Below, piece after piece: positions 18,946 to 28,518 of a stretch of 64,000 nt of DNA. This stretch comes from Gordonia soli NBRC 108243. Lineage in GTDB: Bacteria; Actinomycetota; Actinomycetes; Mycobacteriales; Mycobacteriaceae. Made by a program: the position numbers and the translations under genes. Location of the stretch: positions 42,629-106,628 of the forward strand of contig NZ_BANX01000035.1 in the NCBI RefSeq assembly GCF_000334455.1, written 5' to 3'. Every line of letters begins with the position of its first letter. Position 1 is the stretch's first letter. The notes beneath the pieces are model-generated. The model had not been told where the DNA came from and searched no databases. It saw only the letters and a list, made by a program, of their open reading frames with translations.

Positions 18946-20007
18946 TCAGCTCCTCAGACGGGGGTCGAGCAGGTCACCGATCACGTCCGTGACGAGGTTG
19001 ACGACGACGAACACCACGGTCACCAACATGACGCCGCCCTGGATCACCGGATAGTCATGGGCGCTGATCGCGTTCATCAGATCGGTGCCGACTCCCGGCC
19101 AGCTGAAGACGAACTCGACGAACACGGCTCCGCTGAGCAGGGTCCCGATCTCGAGTCCCGTGGTCGTGATGATCAGCGGCGCGACGTTGCGGCCGACGTG
19201 TTTGGTGAGGATCCGCCACCGCGGCAGCCCCTGGCTCCGCAGGGTGCGGATGTAGTCGGACTCCAAACTCTCGATCACCCCGGCGCGGGCGAACCGCGCC
19301 AGGATCAACATCGAGATGAGCGCCGCGCTGATCGCGGGGAGTATCAGGTGGGAGAGCAGGCCACCGCCGTCGGCGGTGTCGCGCATTCCGGTGGCCGGCA
19401 GCACCTTCCACTGCAGCGCGAACAGCCAGATGAGGATCAGGCCGAACCAGTAGACCGACAGGTTCGATCCCACCTGGACCAGGAGCATGATGGCGCGATC
19501 GACGAATCGGTTGTGGTTCAGGGCCGCGATCGTCCCGATCGCGACGCCGAACACCAGCGACACGACTACCGCGGCGGCTGTGAGGACCAGTGTGTTGGCG
19601 AAAGCGGTGCCCAGGGTGTCGAATACCCGTGAACCGTTGAGGATCGAGCGGCCACCGCCGCTGGTGAACAGACTCGACACCCAGGTGAGGTACTGCGTGA
19701 CGACACCGTCGTCGAGCCCGTAGGCCTGTTGCAGGTCCGCGATTGCATCCGGCGAGAGGACACCGTGCAGGCTCGCCTTGATCGGATCGCCCGGGCTCGC
19801 CTTGCCGAGCAGGAAGACCAGGATCGAGATGACGAACAGTACCGGGACCAGCAGCAGGACACGACCCAGGATTCGCAATGCCAACGCGTGCCGCCGCGCC
19901 CAGGACGTGACCGCTTCCCACCGGCTCGCCGGCGGCAGGGTGCGCGGGTCGGCGTGGACGGTGTCATCGGTGGCGACGGTGTCGTCGGCCTCGATCAGCG
20001 TGGTCAT
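18946..20007 (-). CDS. Peptide-type ABC transporter permease (DppB-like)
   Basis: A 353-residue permease with an extended hydrophilic N-terminus, six membrane segments, the early ASPGDPI motif, and the coupling motif SDYIRTLRSQGLPRWRI. The C-terminus (VVFVVVNLVTDVIGDLLDPR) is typical of DppB. ATG 20007 overlaps the stop of the binding-protein gene. Confidence 0.93.
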   Translation of the reverse strand: MTTLIEADDTVATDDTVHADPRTLPPASRWEAVTSWARRHALALRILGRVLLLVPVLFVISILVFLLGKASPGDPIKASLHGVLSPDAIADLQQAYGLDDGVVTQYLTWVSSLFTSGGGRSILNGSRVFDTLGTAFANTLVLTAAAVVVSLVFGVAIGTIAALNHNRFVDRAIMLLVQVGSNLSVYWFGLILIWLFALQWKVLPATGMRDTADGGGLLSHLILPAISAALISMLILARFARAGVIESLESDYIRTLRSQGLPRWRILTKHVGRNVAPLIITTTGLEIGTLLSGAVFVEFVFSWPGVGTDLMNAISAHDYPVIQGGVMLVTVVFVVVNLVTDVIGDLLDPRLRS

Positions 20008-21596
20008 CAGTTCTCCTTCGACACCGGTCCGAGGTCGTACCAGTTGGTGTTCGCGAAGACGAATCCACGGACCTTCGGCGAGATCGCGTAGTAGCTGGTG
20101 AAGTTCACCGTCGGGATCACTGCGTGGTCGGCCGCGATGACCTTGTCGGCGTTCTGCCACGCGGGGATTCGCGCGTTCTCGTCGCTGGTGTAGCGGGCGG
20201 CGTCCAGTGCGCGGGTGATGGCCGGGTAGTCGACGAACTTGTCTCCACCGTTGGCCAGGACAGTCGAATTGAAGCCCTCCAGTGCCCACTCGGGGTAGGT
20301 GCCGCCGTACTCACCGAGGTGGAAACCGTCGTCGGGTTGCGGGTTGGAGATCCGCGACGAGTAGTTGCCACGCTCGAGCGCCACCACCGGGGCGTTGATC
20401 CCGACCTTCTTCAGGTCCGCCGAGATCGCCTCGGCCTCCGGCTGACCGGCGAGGTCGGCGATGATGTTGAACGACACCTGGTTCGGTGTCAGACCGGCCT
20501 GCGCCAACACCTGCTTGGCCTTCTCCGGGTCGTAGGAGTAATTCCGTGCGCCGGCGTCGTAGGCTTCGTTGCCCGGGTTCAGGAACGACCACAACGGCTG
20601 CGCGTGACCCGAATAGATGTTGTCGGCGAGGCCTTTTCGGTCGATGGCCAGCGACACCGCCTCGCGAACGCGAGGGTTCTGTGACCACTTGTTGCCGAAC
20701 AGGAACGAGACGTAGTCGAGTTGCGCGGCGGTGCCCTTCGGGACCGACGCGCCCTGACGCTCGAGCAGTTCGACATCGGTGGGCTGGACTCGGGTGAGGA
20801 TGTCGATCTCACCGCTCTGGAAAGCCGCGAGCCGACTCTGGTTGTTCGCGATGGTGCGGAACACCAGACGCTTCAGTTTCGGCGCGGTTCCCCAGTAGCC
20901 GTCGAACTTCTCGAGCGTGATGTGGTCGTTGATCTTGCGTTCGACCCAGCGATAGGGACCGGTACCGGTGGGATGCTCGGACAGACCGTCGTTGCCGTAC
21001 TTGCGCAACGCCGCCGGGCTGAAGACCAACGGTGACCCGATGGACTGGGCGAGCAGTCGAGGGAATCCGAGGTAGGGGCGTGTGAACGTGAACTCGTAGG
21101 TGTGATCGTCGACGATGCGCGTCCCGGTGAGGTCGCTGAAACGTGCCTTCAGCATCGCCGCGCTCTTCTCGTCATAGAACTCGAAGGCGGGGTCGGTGAA
21201 GCGCTTGACGTTGAAATCGAGTGCTGCGGCATCGAAGTCGGTGCCGTCCTGGAACTTGACGTTCTTCCGGAGATCGAACGTCCAGGTGGTCGCGTCGGCG
21301 TTGGGGCGCCAGGCGGTCGCGAGTCCCGGGGCCAGCTTCGTCACGCCCTGGTCGCTGGAGAGCACCTCCTGCACGAGCGGCTCGTACACGTTGCGCGACG
21401 CCCGGAAGGTCTCCCAGAAGTACTCGCGCTGCGGATCGACGGCCGTCGGCTCGGTGTACAGGCCGACGACCAGTGTGTCGGCGGGGCTCTTCGACACCCA
21501 CGTGCTCTCACCGCCACACGCCGAGGCGACGACTGCGATCGTGAGTCCGAGTAGAACCGCGACCGTGCTGCGGCGGCGGATTCGGTCGATGCGCAT
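20007..21596 (-). CDS. Peptide-type ABC transporter substrate-binding lipoprotein (SBP family 5)
   Basis: A 529-residue lipoprotein: RIRRRSTVAVLLG signal, lipobox VASAC, then a DppA/OppA-type cluster C fold (DTLVVGLYTEPTAVDPQ, FDLRKNVKFQDGTDFDA, TGTGPYRWVE, RGVREAVSLAIDRKG-like RVREAVSLAIDRKGLADN). ATG 21596 was chosen because it directly precedes the signal peptide; an upstream frame to 21650 adds 18 residues. Ligands of this class include peptides, nickel, sugars and sulfur compounds. The divergent and downstream flavoprotein genes make an organosulfur or similar small ligand attractive but unproven. Confidence 0.92.
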   Translation of the reverse strand: MRIDRIRRRSTVAVLLGLTIAVVASACGGESTWVSKSPADTLVVGLYTEPTAVDPQREYFWETFRASRNVYEPLVQEVLSSDQGVTKLAPGLATAWRPNADATTWTFDLRKNVKFQDGTDFDAAALDFNVKRFTDPAFEFYDEKSAAMLKARFSDLTGTRIVDDHTYEFTFTRPYLGFPRLLAQSIGSPLVFSPAALRKYGNDGLSEHPTGTGPYRWVERKINDHITLEKFDGYWGTAPKLKRLVFRTIANNQSRLAAFQSGEIDILTRVQPTDVELLERQGASVPKGTAAQLDYVSFLFGNKWSQNPRVREAVSLAIDRKGLADNIYSGHAQPLWSFLNPGNEAYDAGARNYSYDPEKAKQVLAQAGLTPNQVSFNIIADLAGQPEAEAISADLKKVGINAPVVALERGNYSSRISNPQPDDGFHLGEYGGTYPEWALEGFNSTVLANGGDKFVDYPAITRALDAARYTSDENARIPAWQNADKVIAADHAVIPTVNFTSYYAISPKVRGFVFANTNWYDLGPVSKEN

Positions 21597-21871
21597 GAGT
21601 GTTCCCAGCCCGTTCGTGAAGAGTGCCGCGCCGGCGAGAGTGCGGCGCACGTCGGAGAGGAAACCTACGGGTACAGACGCGGATCAGGCACCCGTTCGGC
21701 TCATGGCGATCAGATCTCGGTACCCCCGGAATAGCGCGTCGCCGTCCGGAAAGGGGGGCGTCGTCCTCCGGTCGTGGGAACCGGAAGGCAGATCGATCCG
21801 AGCTGGTGATTCCCGACCGCCGCGATGTAATCACGCCGACGACAAGGGTCGCCGGTGTGATGGAGCGCGCC

Positions 21872-21877
21872 GATACT
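21872..21877 (+). promoter_or_regulatory. Candidate -10 box of the Eis-like gene (leaderless)
   Basis: GATACT ends 7 bases before ATG 21885. Confidence 0.4.
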
Positions 21878-21884
21878 CCTCGGA

Positions 21885-23084
21885 ATGAGTGTCGAGATCC
21901 GGCCGTTGTCCGAGCCCGGGGAGGTCCGTGCCGCACTGGCGACCTTCTTCCGGTCGATGGTCGGGCTGCCGAACCTGGAGTTCGACGCGGTGTCCATCAC
22001 CGAGCCGGGCCGGTACGTCGGAGCCGTCGCCGACGGTGCCGTCATCGGTGGGGCCGACTCCTACACCAGCTGGCTCGCCGTCCCCGGTGGAGCGCAGGTG
22101 CCACACGCCGCGGTGACCCACGTCGGTGTTCTGCCGACACATCGCCGGCAGGGGATCGTGAGCCAGCTCATCGCAGCGCAATTCGAGGATTTCGCGCGTC
22201 GCGGTGAGGTGGTCGCGACGCTGCGCGCCTCGGAGGCGGTGATCTACGAGCGGTTCGGGTACGGCGTCGCCACGTCCGCGCGGTCCGTGCGGATCGACCT
22301 GCGCCGTAGCGGCCTCCGGGACGCCGTGCCCGATGTCGGCGAGATCCGCCTCGCCGATGCCGAGGCGACCACCGAGACCCTGAACGCGATCGCGACCAGG
22401 GTGGAGTCGTCGGGCACGATCGGTCTGCCTGCGGGGTGGTGGGAACTCAACCGGATTCGACGCGCGGCCGAACCGGTCTCGAACTACGTCGCGGTGCACA
22501 GCACCGACGGTGTCGACGACGGCTACGTGATCTATCGACCGGACGATCCCGACCACTGGTTCACGAGTCGGGAACGATCGATCACGGTGACCGACTTCGT
22601 AGCAGTCGACGACCAGGCGCGCGCCGGTCTGTGGCGGCACCTGCTCTCCCTGGATCTCACCGACGCGGTGACGATCGAATCGGTCGCCCTCGACGACCCC
22701 ATCACGCTGGCCGTCACCGATCGTCGGGCCGTCCACCTCGGCGCCGAACACGACGAGACCTGGTTGCGGTTGATCGACGTGGAGGCCGCGCTCGCGGCAC
22801 GAAGCTACGCCGAGGAGGACCCCGTGGTTGTCGAGGTGCGTGACGAACTGATACCGGTGAACTCGGCGGTCTTCGAGATCGGCCCGAAAACCGTTCGGCG
22901 TGTCACTGCTTCACCCGACGTCGGCGTCGACGTCGCCACCCTCGCGGCGAGCTATCTCGGTGGGACCCGCTGGAGCAGGCTCGCCGCGGTCGGACGCGTG
23001 GACGTCCAGGACTCCGATGCCATCCGTCGACTCGACGTCCTCTTCGGCACCGACCGCCTGCCGCATTCCGGCGTGAGCTTCTGA
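21885..23084 (+). CDS. Eis-like GNAT N-acetyltransferase
   Basis: A 399-residue protein of the Eis architecture: an N-terminal GNAT domain with acetyl-CoA loop VLPTHRRQGIVSQL (about residues 82-95), a second GNAT-like domain and a C-terminal sterol-carrier-like domain. The final residue is Phe, matching the family habit of using the terminal carboxylate in catalysis. Eis proteins acetylate several amines of aminoglycosides and of protein lysines; the natural substrate here is unknown. The gene diverges from the ABC transporter operon across a 288-base gap. Confidence 0.88.
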   Translation: MSVEIRPLSEPGEVRAALATFFRSMVGLPNLEFDAVSITEPGRYVGAVADGAVIGGADSYTSWLAVPGGAQVPHAAVTHVGVLPTHRRQGIVSQLIAAQFEDFARRGEVVATLRASEAVIYERFGYGVATSARSVRIDLRRSGLRDAVPDVGEIRLADAEATTETLNAIATRVESSGTIGLPAGWWELNRIRRAAEPVSNYVAVHSTDGVDDGYVIYRPDDPDHWFTSRERSITVTDFVAVDDQARAGLWRHLLSLDLTDAVTIESVALDDPITLAVTDRRAVHLGAEHDETWLRLIDVEAALAARSYAEEDPVVVEVRDELIPVNSAVFEIGPKTVRRVTASPDVGVDVATLAASYLGGTRWSRLAAVGRVDVQDSDAIRRLDVLFGTDRLPHSGVSF

Positions 23085-23118
23085 GACCGCGAGCCCACTC
23101 GGGGCCGAACCCGGTCGG

Positions 23119-23205
23119 ATGACGAGTGGCTCTGCCAGGACCACTAGCCCGGAACGAATCGACATCTCGAGCAACACATCTCGACAAGGAAGTGAACCGC
23201 CATGA
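23119..23205 (+). CDS. Candidate 28-codon upstream frame overlapping the next start
   Basis: ATG 23119 opens a Ser/Thr/Arg-rich frame of 28 codons whose TGA overlaps the ATG at 23202 (ATGA). It could be a regulatory leader, but the composition is not distinctive and no ribosome-binding site is clear. Two copies of ACATCTCGA lie inside it at 23162 and 23176. Confidence 0.2.
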   Translation: MTSGSARTTSPERIDISSNTSRQGSEPP

Positions 23206-24452
23206 CCGACCTCGGCACGATCACCACCACCGTCTACCTGCGCCCCGCGACCGCCGCGGATGCCGAGCTGGAGAACGTCTTCCAGCCGATCTTCGACCGG
23301 ATCGCCGAGGGCAACACAGTTCGCGAACGCGAGCGGATCTTTCCGCACGAACAGGTGCGCTGGCTCACGGAGGCCGGCCTCGGACGCCTCCGCATCCCGG
23401 AGGAGTTCGGCGGCTTCGGTGCCTCACTCGAGCAGACCTTCGTGCTGCTGGCCGCCCTCGGCGAGGCCGATGCCAACGTCGCACACGTGTGGCGCAATCA
23501 CAGTGCGTTCGTCGAAGACCGCCTCAACGCACCGCGGTCGGCGACGAACGACCGCTGGATCGAACGGTTCCTGGCCGGGGATTTCGTCGGTGGTGGATGG
23601 ACCGAGGCCAACAACGGGACCCTCGCCGCGATGGCGACGACGATCCGGCCCGACGGTGACCGCCACCTGGTCACCGGCGCCAAGTTCTACGCCACCGGCA
23701 GCCTGTACGCCGACTGGCTCGACGTGATCGGGAGGACCGAGGACGGAGCCCTTCTCACCGCCCTGGTACGTCGCGACGATCCGGGCGTCGAACTCGTCGA
23801 CGACTGGACCGGCTTCGGCCAACAGACCACTGCGAGTGGCAGTGCGACCTATGTCGACGTCCCCGCCGAGGCCGGCGACGTGTTCCCGGTGACCGAGAGG
23901 TTCGTCTATCAGGGGCACTTCTACCAGGTCGCGATCCTGTCCGTGCTGACCGGAATCGTGCGCGCGACGTTGCGCGACGGCGTGCGGGCGTTGAAGAAGC
24001 GCGGCCGCAACTATCCGCACGGTCTAGACCCCGTGGCCGCCGCGGATCCTCAACTACTGCAGGTGATCGGCGAGGTGTCGGCGCGTGGATTCGCTGCCGA
24101 GGCCGCGCTCCGCCAGAATGCACGCGCGCTCGACGCGCTGGCGGCGGCGCACGCGGCAGGCGATCCGGATCTACGTGCGCAGCGGGTCCTGGAAGCACAG
24201 ATCGCCACCGACCAGGCCCAGTTGGTCATCATCGACGCCGCACTGTCGGCGACCACCACCGTGTTCGATGCGCTGGGGGCTTCCGGGGTCTCGACGACGA
24301 ACCTGCTGGATCGTCACTGGCGCAACGCCCGCACGCTGGCCTCCCACAACCCGCGCGTCTACAAGGCGCGCATCCTCGGTGACTGGCTGGTGAACGGGAC
24401 CGACCCGGTACCCGACCTCTTCGCGGCCGGCCGCGGCGGACAAGGCAACTGA
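23202..24452 (+). CDS. Acyl-CoA dehydrogenase-fold flavin monooxygenase (DszC/SfnC-like)
   Basis: A 416-residue protein with the three-domain acyl-CoA dehydrogenase fold. GLGRLRIPEEFGGFGASL and GGGWTEANNG replace the usual substrate motifs, and the catalytic Glu of true dehydrogenases is not evident; the C-terminal LLDRHWRNARTLASHNPRVYKAR is typical of DszC/SfnC-type monooxygenases, which use reduced flavin. A strong AAGGAAGTG ribosome-binding site precedes ATG 23202. It heads a unit with two luciferase-like genes (2 and 55 bases apart), so a two-component oxidation of a sulfur or nitrogen heteroatom compound is plausible (inference). Confidence 0.85.
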   Translation: MTDLGTITTTVYLRPATAADAELENVFQPIFDRIAEGNTVRERERIFPHEQVRWLTEAGLGRLRIPEEFGGFGASLEQTFVLLAALGEADANVAHVWRNHSAFVEDRLNAPRSATNDRWIERFLAGDFVGGGWTEANNGTLAAMATTIRPDGDRHLVTGAKFYATGSLYADWLDVIGRTEDGALLTALVRRDDPGVELVDDWTGFGQQTTASGSATYVDVPAEAGDVFPVTERFVYQGHFYQVAILSVLTGIVRATLRDGVRALKKRGRNYPHGLDPVAAADPQLLQVIGEVSARGFAAEAALRQNARALDALAAAHAAGDPDLRAQRVLEAQIATDQAQLVIIDAALSATTTVFDALGASGVSTTNLLDRHWRNARTLASHNPRVYKARILGDWLVNGTDPVPDLFAAGRGGQGN

Positions 24453-24454
24453 CC

Positions 24455-25387
24455 ATGAGCGATCCGTATCTGGCGCTGGCGCTGAGCGGTCCCCAGGTCC
24501 TGCAACTGTTGGACGACTCGGTACTGATCGAGGAATGGGACGCGCTACCGCTGGCCTTCACCGTCCTCGGCATCGACCAGGTCGATGGTCGACCGTCGAC
24601 CGCGGTCACCACCGAGACCAGCGTCGTCGGTGCGGTTCTCGCGGGTCGGACGAGTGCGGCCCGGTTTCTGGTCGCCGCGGGGCCACGCCGCGACCATCCT
24701 TACAATCTCGCTCGCCGCGTGGCATCGCTGGGCCATCTCGCTGCCGGTCGTTCCGGCGTCGTGTTCGGTACGCCGACCGAGTCGGTGACCTCAGGACACT
24801 CGACCGCCGATCCGTGGACGGATGTGACCGCGGACGACTCCGTGACCGGCCGTAGCGACCGCGCTGCCCCGCGTCGGCTCGCCGCGGCGATCGCGGCGGT
24901 GCGCGCGCTCGAGCAGAGCTGGCCGCTGGAGTCGGTCGTCGGTGACCTGGAGAGCGGGATCTTCGTCAGGTCCGACGAGATCGACCACGTCGACCTGGAA
25001 GGGCAGTACCGGATCGCCGGACCGCTGACGGTCCCGGAACCGCCCGGTGGTCCGTCGGTGCTCGCCTGGGTCGGTGACCCGGCCGCGGTGGGCGCACCCG
25101 AGATCGACGAGCTCGTGGACATCACGCTCGGCGGGCCGAACGGTGTGCCGGTCGTCGGCATCGGCGACGACCTGCCGACCGGTGCGGTGGACGGGATCGT
25201 GCTGGGCAGCGGCGACGACGCCGATGTGGCCGCCGTCCTCGACACCGCGCGTCACCTGCTCGCAGACGGATTCCGACCAACCGGGCCGGCAGGCACGCTG
25301 CGTTCGGTGGTCGGCGGTCCGGCACCCGTGCGGGGCGCCCGACGACGTCCGGCATTCCCCGTCCCGCAACCTCATCCATGGCTGTGA
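24455..25387 (+). CDS. Short luciferase-like (LLM) flavin-dependent protein
   Basis: A 310-residue protein with a recognisable LLM segment in the middle (GRTSAARFLVAAGPRRDHPY, RRVASLGHLAAGRSGVVFG) but without the full-length barrel of the neighbouring monooxygenase. It also has long Asp/Val/Gly-rich stretches and a Pro-rich C-terminus. It may be a partner or regulatory subunit of the downstream enzyme, or a diverging paralogue. Two bases separate it from the upstream gene, so it is surely co-transcribed. Confidence 0.65.
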   Translation: MSDPYLALALSGPQVLQLLDDSVLIEEWDALPLAFTVLGIDQVDGRPSTAVTTETSVVGAVLAGRTSAARFLVAAGPRRDHPYNLARRVASLGHLAAGRSGVVFGTPTESVTSGHSTADPWTDVTADDSVTGRSDRAAPRRLAAAIAAVRALEQSWPLESVVGDLESGIFVRSDEIDHVDLEGQYRIAGPLTVPEPPGGPSVLAWVGDPAAVGAPEIDELVDITLGGPNGVPVVGIGDDLPTGAVDGIVLGSGDDADVAAVLDTARHLLADGFRPTGPAGTLRSVVGGPAPVRGARRRPAFPVPQPHPWL

Positions 25388-25442
25388 AGACACCATCGGC
25401 AACCCGGTCGCCCGGGTCGACCCGACCCCCAGAGGAGATCCG

Positions 25443-26735
25443 ATGACGGATCGACGCGACAATCACGTGATCCTCGGTATCAACGTGCTCGTCCTCGGAT
25501 ATCTGCCTGCTGCATGGCAGGCGCCGCAACTGCATCCTCGTTCGTTCGTGGACCCGGCCTACTGGCGCCGGATCGGCGAACTGGCCGAACGCGGCACGCT
25601 CGATGCGCTCTTCCTCGCCGATGCCCCGGCACTCGGCGACCCGGCCCACGATGCCAACCCCGCCCATCTCGAGCCGACGGTCAACTGGGGGTACGTCGCC
25701 GGAGCGACCGAGCACGTCGGGCTGGTGTCGACGGCATCGACGACCTTCAACGACCCGGTGGAACTCGCCGAACGGCTGCTGTCCCTGGACCACGCATCCG
25801 GTGGGCGAGCAGCCTGGAACATCGTCACCACCCGTGGCGCCGCCCCGGCCCGCAACTTCGGGTTGCCCGATGTGCCCGTTCGTGACGACCGCTATGAGCG
25901 CGCAGCGGAGTTCGTCGACGTCGTCCGCGCCCTGTGGGATTCGGCCGTCACCGGTCGGGACGTCCACCATCGTGGCGAGCACTTCACCGTCGATGGCCGA
26001 CTCTCGACCCCGCCGTCGCGGCAAGGCCATCCCGTCCTCTTCCAGGCGGGTGGCTCCGACAAGGGGCGCAGGCTCGCCGGACGGGTCGCCGAAGGCGTGT
26101 TCGCCGCAGAACTGACCCGAGACAAGGCCGTAGAGCACTATCGTCTGGTCAAGTCGTTGGCCGTGGACGCAGGTCGGTCACCCGACGACGTCCGGATCCT
26201 GCCGGGACTGCTCCTCTCGCTCGGGAGTACCGAAGAGGAGGCACGACGGCGCAGTGACGAGTTGCACGACCGGGGGCCCGCCTCCTACTCCATCGGCTGG
26301 CTCTCCCAGTCGATCGGCTACGACGCATCGAAACTCGAACTGGACGAGCCCTTCCCCGAAGAGGTGCTCGCCCCACCCGCCGACCTCCAGACCTTCTCCG
26401 GGAGTGTCGGTTTCCGAGAGTCCATCGTCGCGCAGATCCGACGGACCAACCCGACGGTACGGGAGTACCTGCGCCAGACGCGCTACACCGGCTCCGGGCA
26501 CGCCGGCTTCGTCGGGACCCCCGAACAGCTGGCCGACCACATCGAGGACTGGTTCCACGCCGGGGCGATCGACGGGTTCAACCTGCAACCCGACGTGTTG
26601 ATCGACGGACTCGAGGTGATCGTCGACGAACTGATCCCGATCCTCCGCAGACGTGGGCTCTATCGCACCGAATACGAGACCCATACTCTGCGTGACCATC
26701 TGCGTGCTGCGGCGCCCACCCCGCCGGTGGGCTGA
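25443..26735 (+). CDS. FMNH2-dependent monooxygenase, NtaA/SnaA/DszA family
   Basis: A 430-residue LLM-class enzyme of the NtaA/DszA group: LFLADAPALGDP, LEPTVNWGYVAGATEHVGL, ASTTFNDPVELAERLLSLDH, GRAAWNIVTT, NFG, RYERAAEFVDVVRALWDS and the family C-terminal FVGTPEQLADHIEDWF, DGFNLQPD. ATG 25443 has AGAGGAGA 5 bases upstream. Known relatives oxidise aminopolycarboxylates, sulfones or alkyl sulfides with reduced flavin from a separate reductase; none of the neighbours is a reductase. With the DszC-like gene it may form a two-step oxidation. Confidence 0.9.
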   Translation: MTDRRDNHVILGINVLVLGYLPAAWQAPQLHPRSFVDPAYWRRIGELAERGTLDALFLADAPALGDPAHDANPAHLEPTVNWGYVAGATEHVGLVSTASTTFNDPVELAERLLSLDHASGGRAAWNIVTTRGAAPARNFGLPDVPVRDDRYERAAEFVDVVRALWDSAVTGRDVHHRGEHFTVDGRLSTPPSRQGHPVLFQAGGSDKGRRLAGRVAEGVFAAELTRDKAVEHYRLVKSLAVDAGRSPDDVRILPGLLLSLGSTEEEARRRSDELHDRGPASYSIGWLSQSIGYDASKLELDEPFPEEVLAPPADLQTFSGSVGFRESIVAQIRRTNPTVREYLRQTRYTGSGHAGFVGTPEQLADHIEDWFHAGAIDGFNLQPDVLIDGLEVIVDELIPILRRRGLYRTEYETHTLRDHLRAAAPTPPVG

Positions 26736-26887
26736 GCCCGCCCGCCGACTCGCTGACCGGCGGTGCTGTCGATCCTTTGTCGCGAATCCGAGATCGGACA
26801 CATAGAACCGGCACGCACACAACGGGTTCGACGAGCGGCTGAGCGGGGATACTCGACTCTCGACCAGAACGACGATCGAATCGCCGT

Positions 26888-26916
26888 CCGGAGATCTTGC
26901 GAGACAACATCTCCGG
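26888..26916 (+). promoter_or_regulatory. Inverted repeat upstream of the APC permease gene
   Basis: CCGGAGAT (26888-26895) and ATCTCCGG (26909-26916) form a perfect 8-base inverted repeat with a 13-base centre, 37 bases before ATG 26953. It may be an operator or the terminator of the monooxygenase unit. Confidence 0.45.
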
Positions 26917-26952
26917 TCGTCGTGTCGTGACAGTGAAGAGAGCAGGGAAGTC

Positions 26953-28518
26953 ATGACCGCAACGCCGGACACCTCACCGCCGACACCATCGGCCCCCGCC
27001 GGGGAGCCGGCGGTGTCGCTGAGAGGACGCGACATCACCGCCGCCGAGACCACCGGTCTCAAGGAGAACGCGCTGGGACCATGGGGCGTGTTCGCGCAGG
27101 GGCTCGCCGCCGCGGCGCCCAGCGTCGCCATCGCGGGAGTCCCGTTCGCGCTCTTCACCGCGGCAGGCAAGGGTGCTGCGTGGGCTGCGATCGTCGGTCT
27201 GGTGATCGTACTGCTCATCGCGATCACCATCGGATTCCAAGCTCGCAGAACGGTCTCCAGTGGATCGCTGGGCACCTACACGGGTAACGGGCTCGGTCCC
27301 GGATTCGCGTTCGTCGCGGGTGTCAGCCTGCTGCTCGGCTACATCGGTTTCGCGACCACCGGCGCTCTCGGCGGAGTGCTCTACGTCGACTCGTTCCTGA
27401 CGACGATCGGTCTGGGCAGCGAGTCCACCTGGTTCAAGTTGCTGCTGGTGGTGATCGTGGTCGGCATCGCCGTCTACCTGCCGCTCCGCGGGGCCACCCT
27501 GGCGGCCAAGTACGAGTTGGCCTTCGAGGTCCTGGCGCTGGTCTCCATCGCGGTCATCATCGTCGCGTCCTACGTCGCGTACGGCTTCCAGATCGACGGC
27601 GAGCAATGGAGCCTGTCCAACCTCGGGAACAGTTCGACCTTCGTCGCGGCCGTGACCGCGGTCGGTTCCTATGCGGGATTCGAGAGCGTCGCGTCGCTGG
27701 GCGCGGAGGCGCGGGACGCACATCGCACCATCGCCCGGGCGCTCCTGCGGGTGGTCCTCATCATCGGTGTGCTCTACCTGCTGGCGACCTACCCGCAGGT
27801 CCTGCACTTCGACGGGATCGACGGAGACGACGCGGTGCTCCCGCAACTCGCGGACACCACCGGCGTCGGCTGGATCAACTCGGTCGTCAGCGCCGCAGTC
27901 GCGGTCGCCTTCATCGTGTTCGTCACCGCGGTCACCACGTCCGCGGCCCGATCACTCTTCACGCTGGCCCACGAGGGAGCACTCCCCAAGGCGCTCACCA
28001 AGGTCCACCCGCGACACCGCACGCCATGGGTGGGCATCGTGGTCGTCGGCGCCGCCGCGCTGGTGTTCGCGGTGGTGGCGACGTTCAGCTCCGCGGGCCG
28101 GCTGGTCTTCGACGTCTACGGCGCCTACGTGGCCAACTGGGGCTTCCTCATCAGCTACCTGCTGGTCGTCATCGCGACGCCGATCTGGCTCTACAAGATC
28201 AAGGCGCTCACCCCGGTCCGGGCGACGGTCTCCGGGCTCGCCGCGCTGGGGTTGGGCTACGTGATAGTCAACAACGTCTACCCGCAACCGGAGTGGCCGT
28301 TCAACATCCTGCCGTTCGTGTTCCTCGGCATTCTCGCAGTCGCCGTCGGCTGGTACCTCTACCTGCGTCGGGCGCGCCCCGAGGTCGCTCGCCGGATCGG
28401 ATCGATCCAGACGCTGTCGGTGGCGGAGCAGGAGCGACTCGCCGATCTCGGGATCGTCGACGTCCTCACCGACGAGACCGCCACGGACCGGACGGTCACC
28501 GGGTCCGACCGCGCCTGA
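26953..28518 (+). CDS. APC-superfamily amino acid or amine permease
   Basis: A 521-residue integral membrane protein with about twelve segments. The first carries the APC motif GVFAQGLAAAAPSVAIAGVP; later GSYAGFESVASLGAEARDAH is the typical E-A-R/P region before TM7. Charged termini are cytoplasmic. It lies downstream of the flavoprotein genes after a 217-base gap and may import an organic amine or amino acid used or released there. The last 23 bases overlap the convergent PIG-L gene. Confidence 0.9.
   Translation: MTATPDTSPPTPSAPAGEPAVSLRGRDITAAETTGLKENALGPWGVFAQGLAAAAPSVAIAGVPFALFTAAGKGAAWAAIVGLVIVLLIAITIGFQARRTVSSGSLGTYTGNGLGPGFAFVAGVSLLLGYIGFATTGALGGVLYVDSFLTTIGLGSESTWFKLLLVVIVVGIAVYLPLRGATLAAKYELAFEVLALVSIAVIIVASYVAYGFQIDGEQWSLSNLGNSSTFVAAVTAVGSYAGFESVASLGAEARDAHRTIARALLRVVLIIGVLYLLATYPQVLHFDGIDGDDAVLPQLADTTGVGWINSVVSAAVAVAFIVFVTAVTTSAARSLFTLAHEGALPKALTKVHPRHRTPWVGIVVVGAAALVFAVVATFSSAGRLVFDVYGAYVANWGFLISYLLVVIATPIWLYKIKALTPVRATVSGLAALGLGYVIVNNVYPQPEWPFNILPFVFLGILAVAVGWYLYLRRARPEVARRIGSIQTLSVAEQERLADLGIVDVLTDETATDRTVTGSDRA

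Noticed and set aside
21597..21884. SAM-type riboswitch or Cys-containing leader peptide before the peptide-type importer operon
   Set aside because: Short frames (MSRTGA, VPDPRLYP) exist on the minus strand but contain no Cys, and no conserved riboswitch core was seen.
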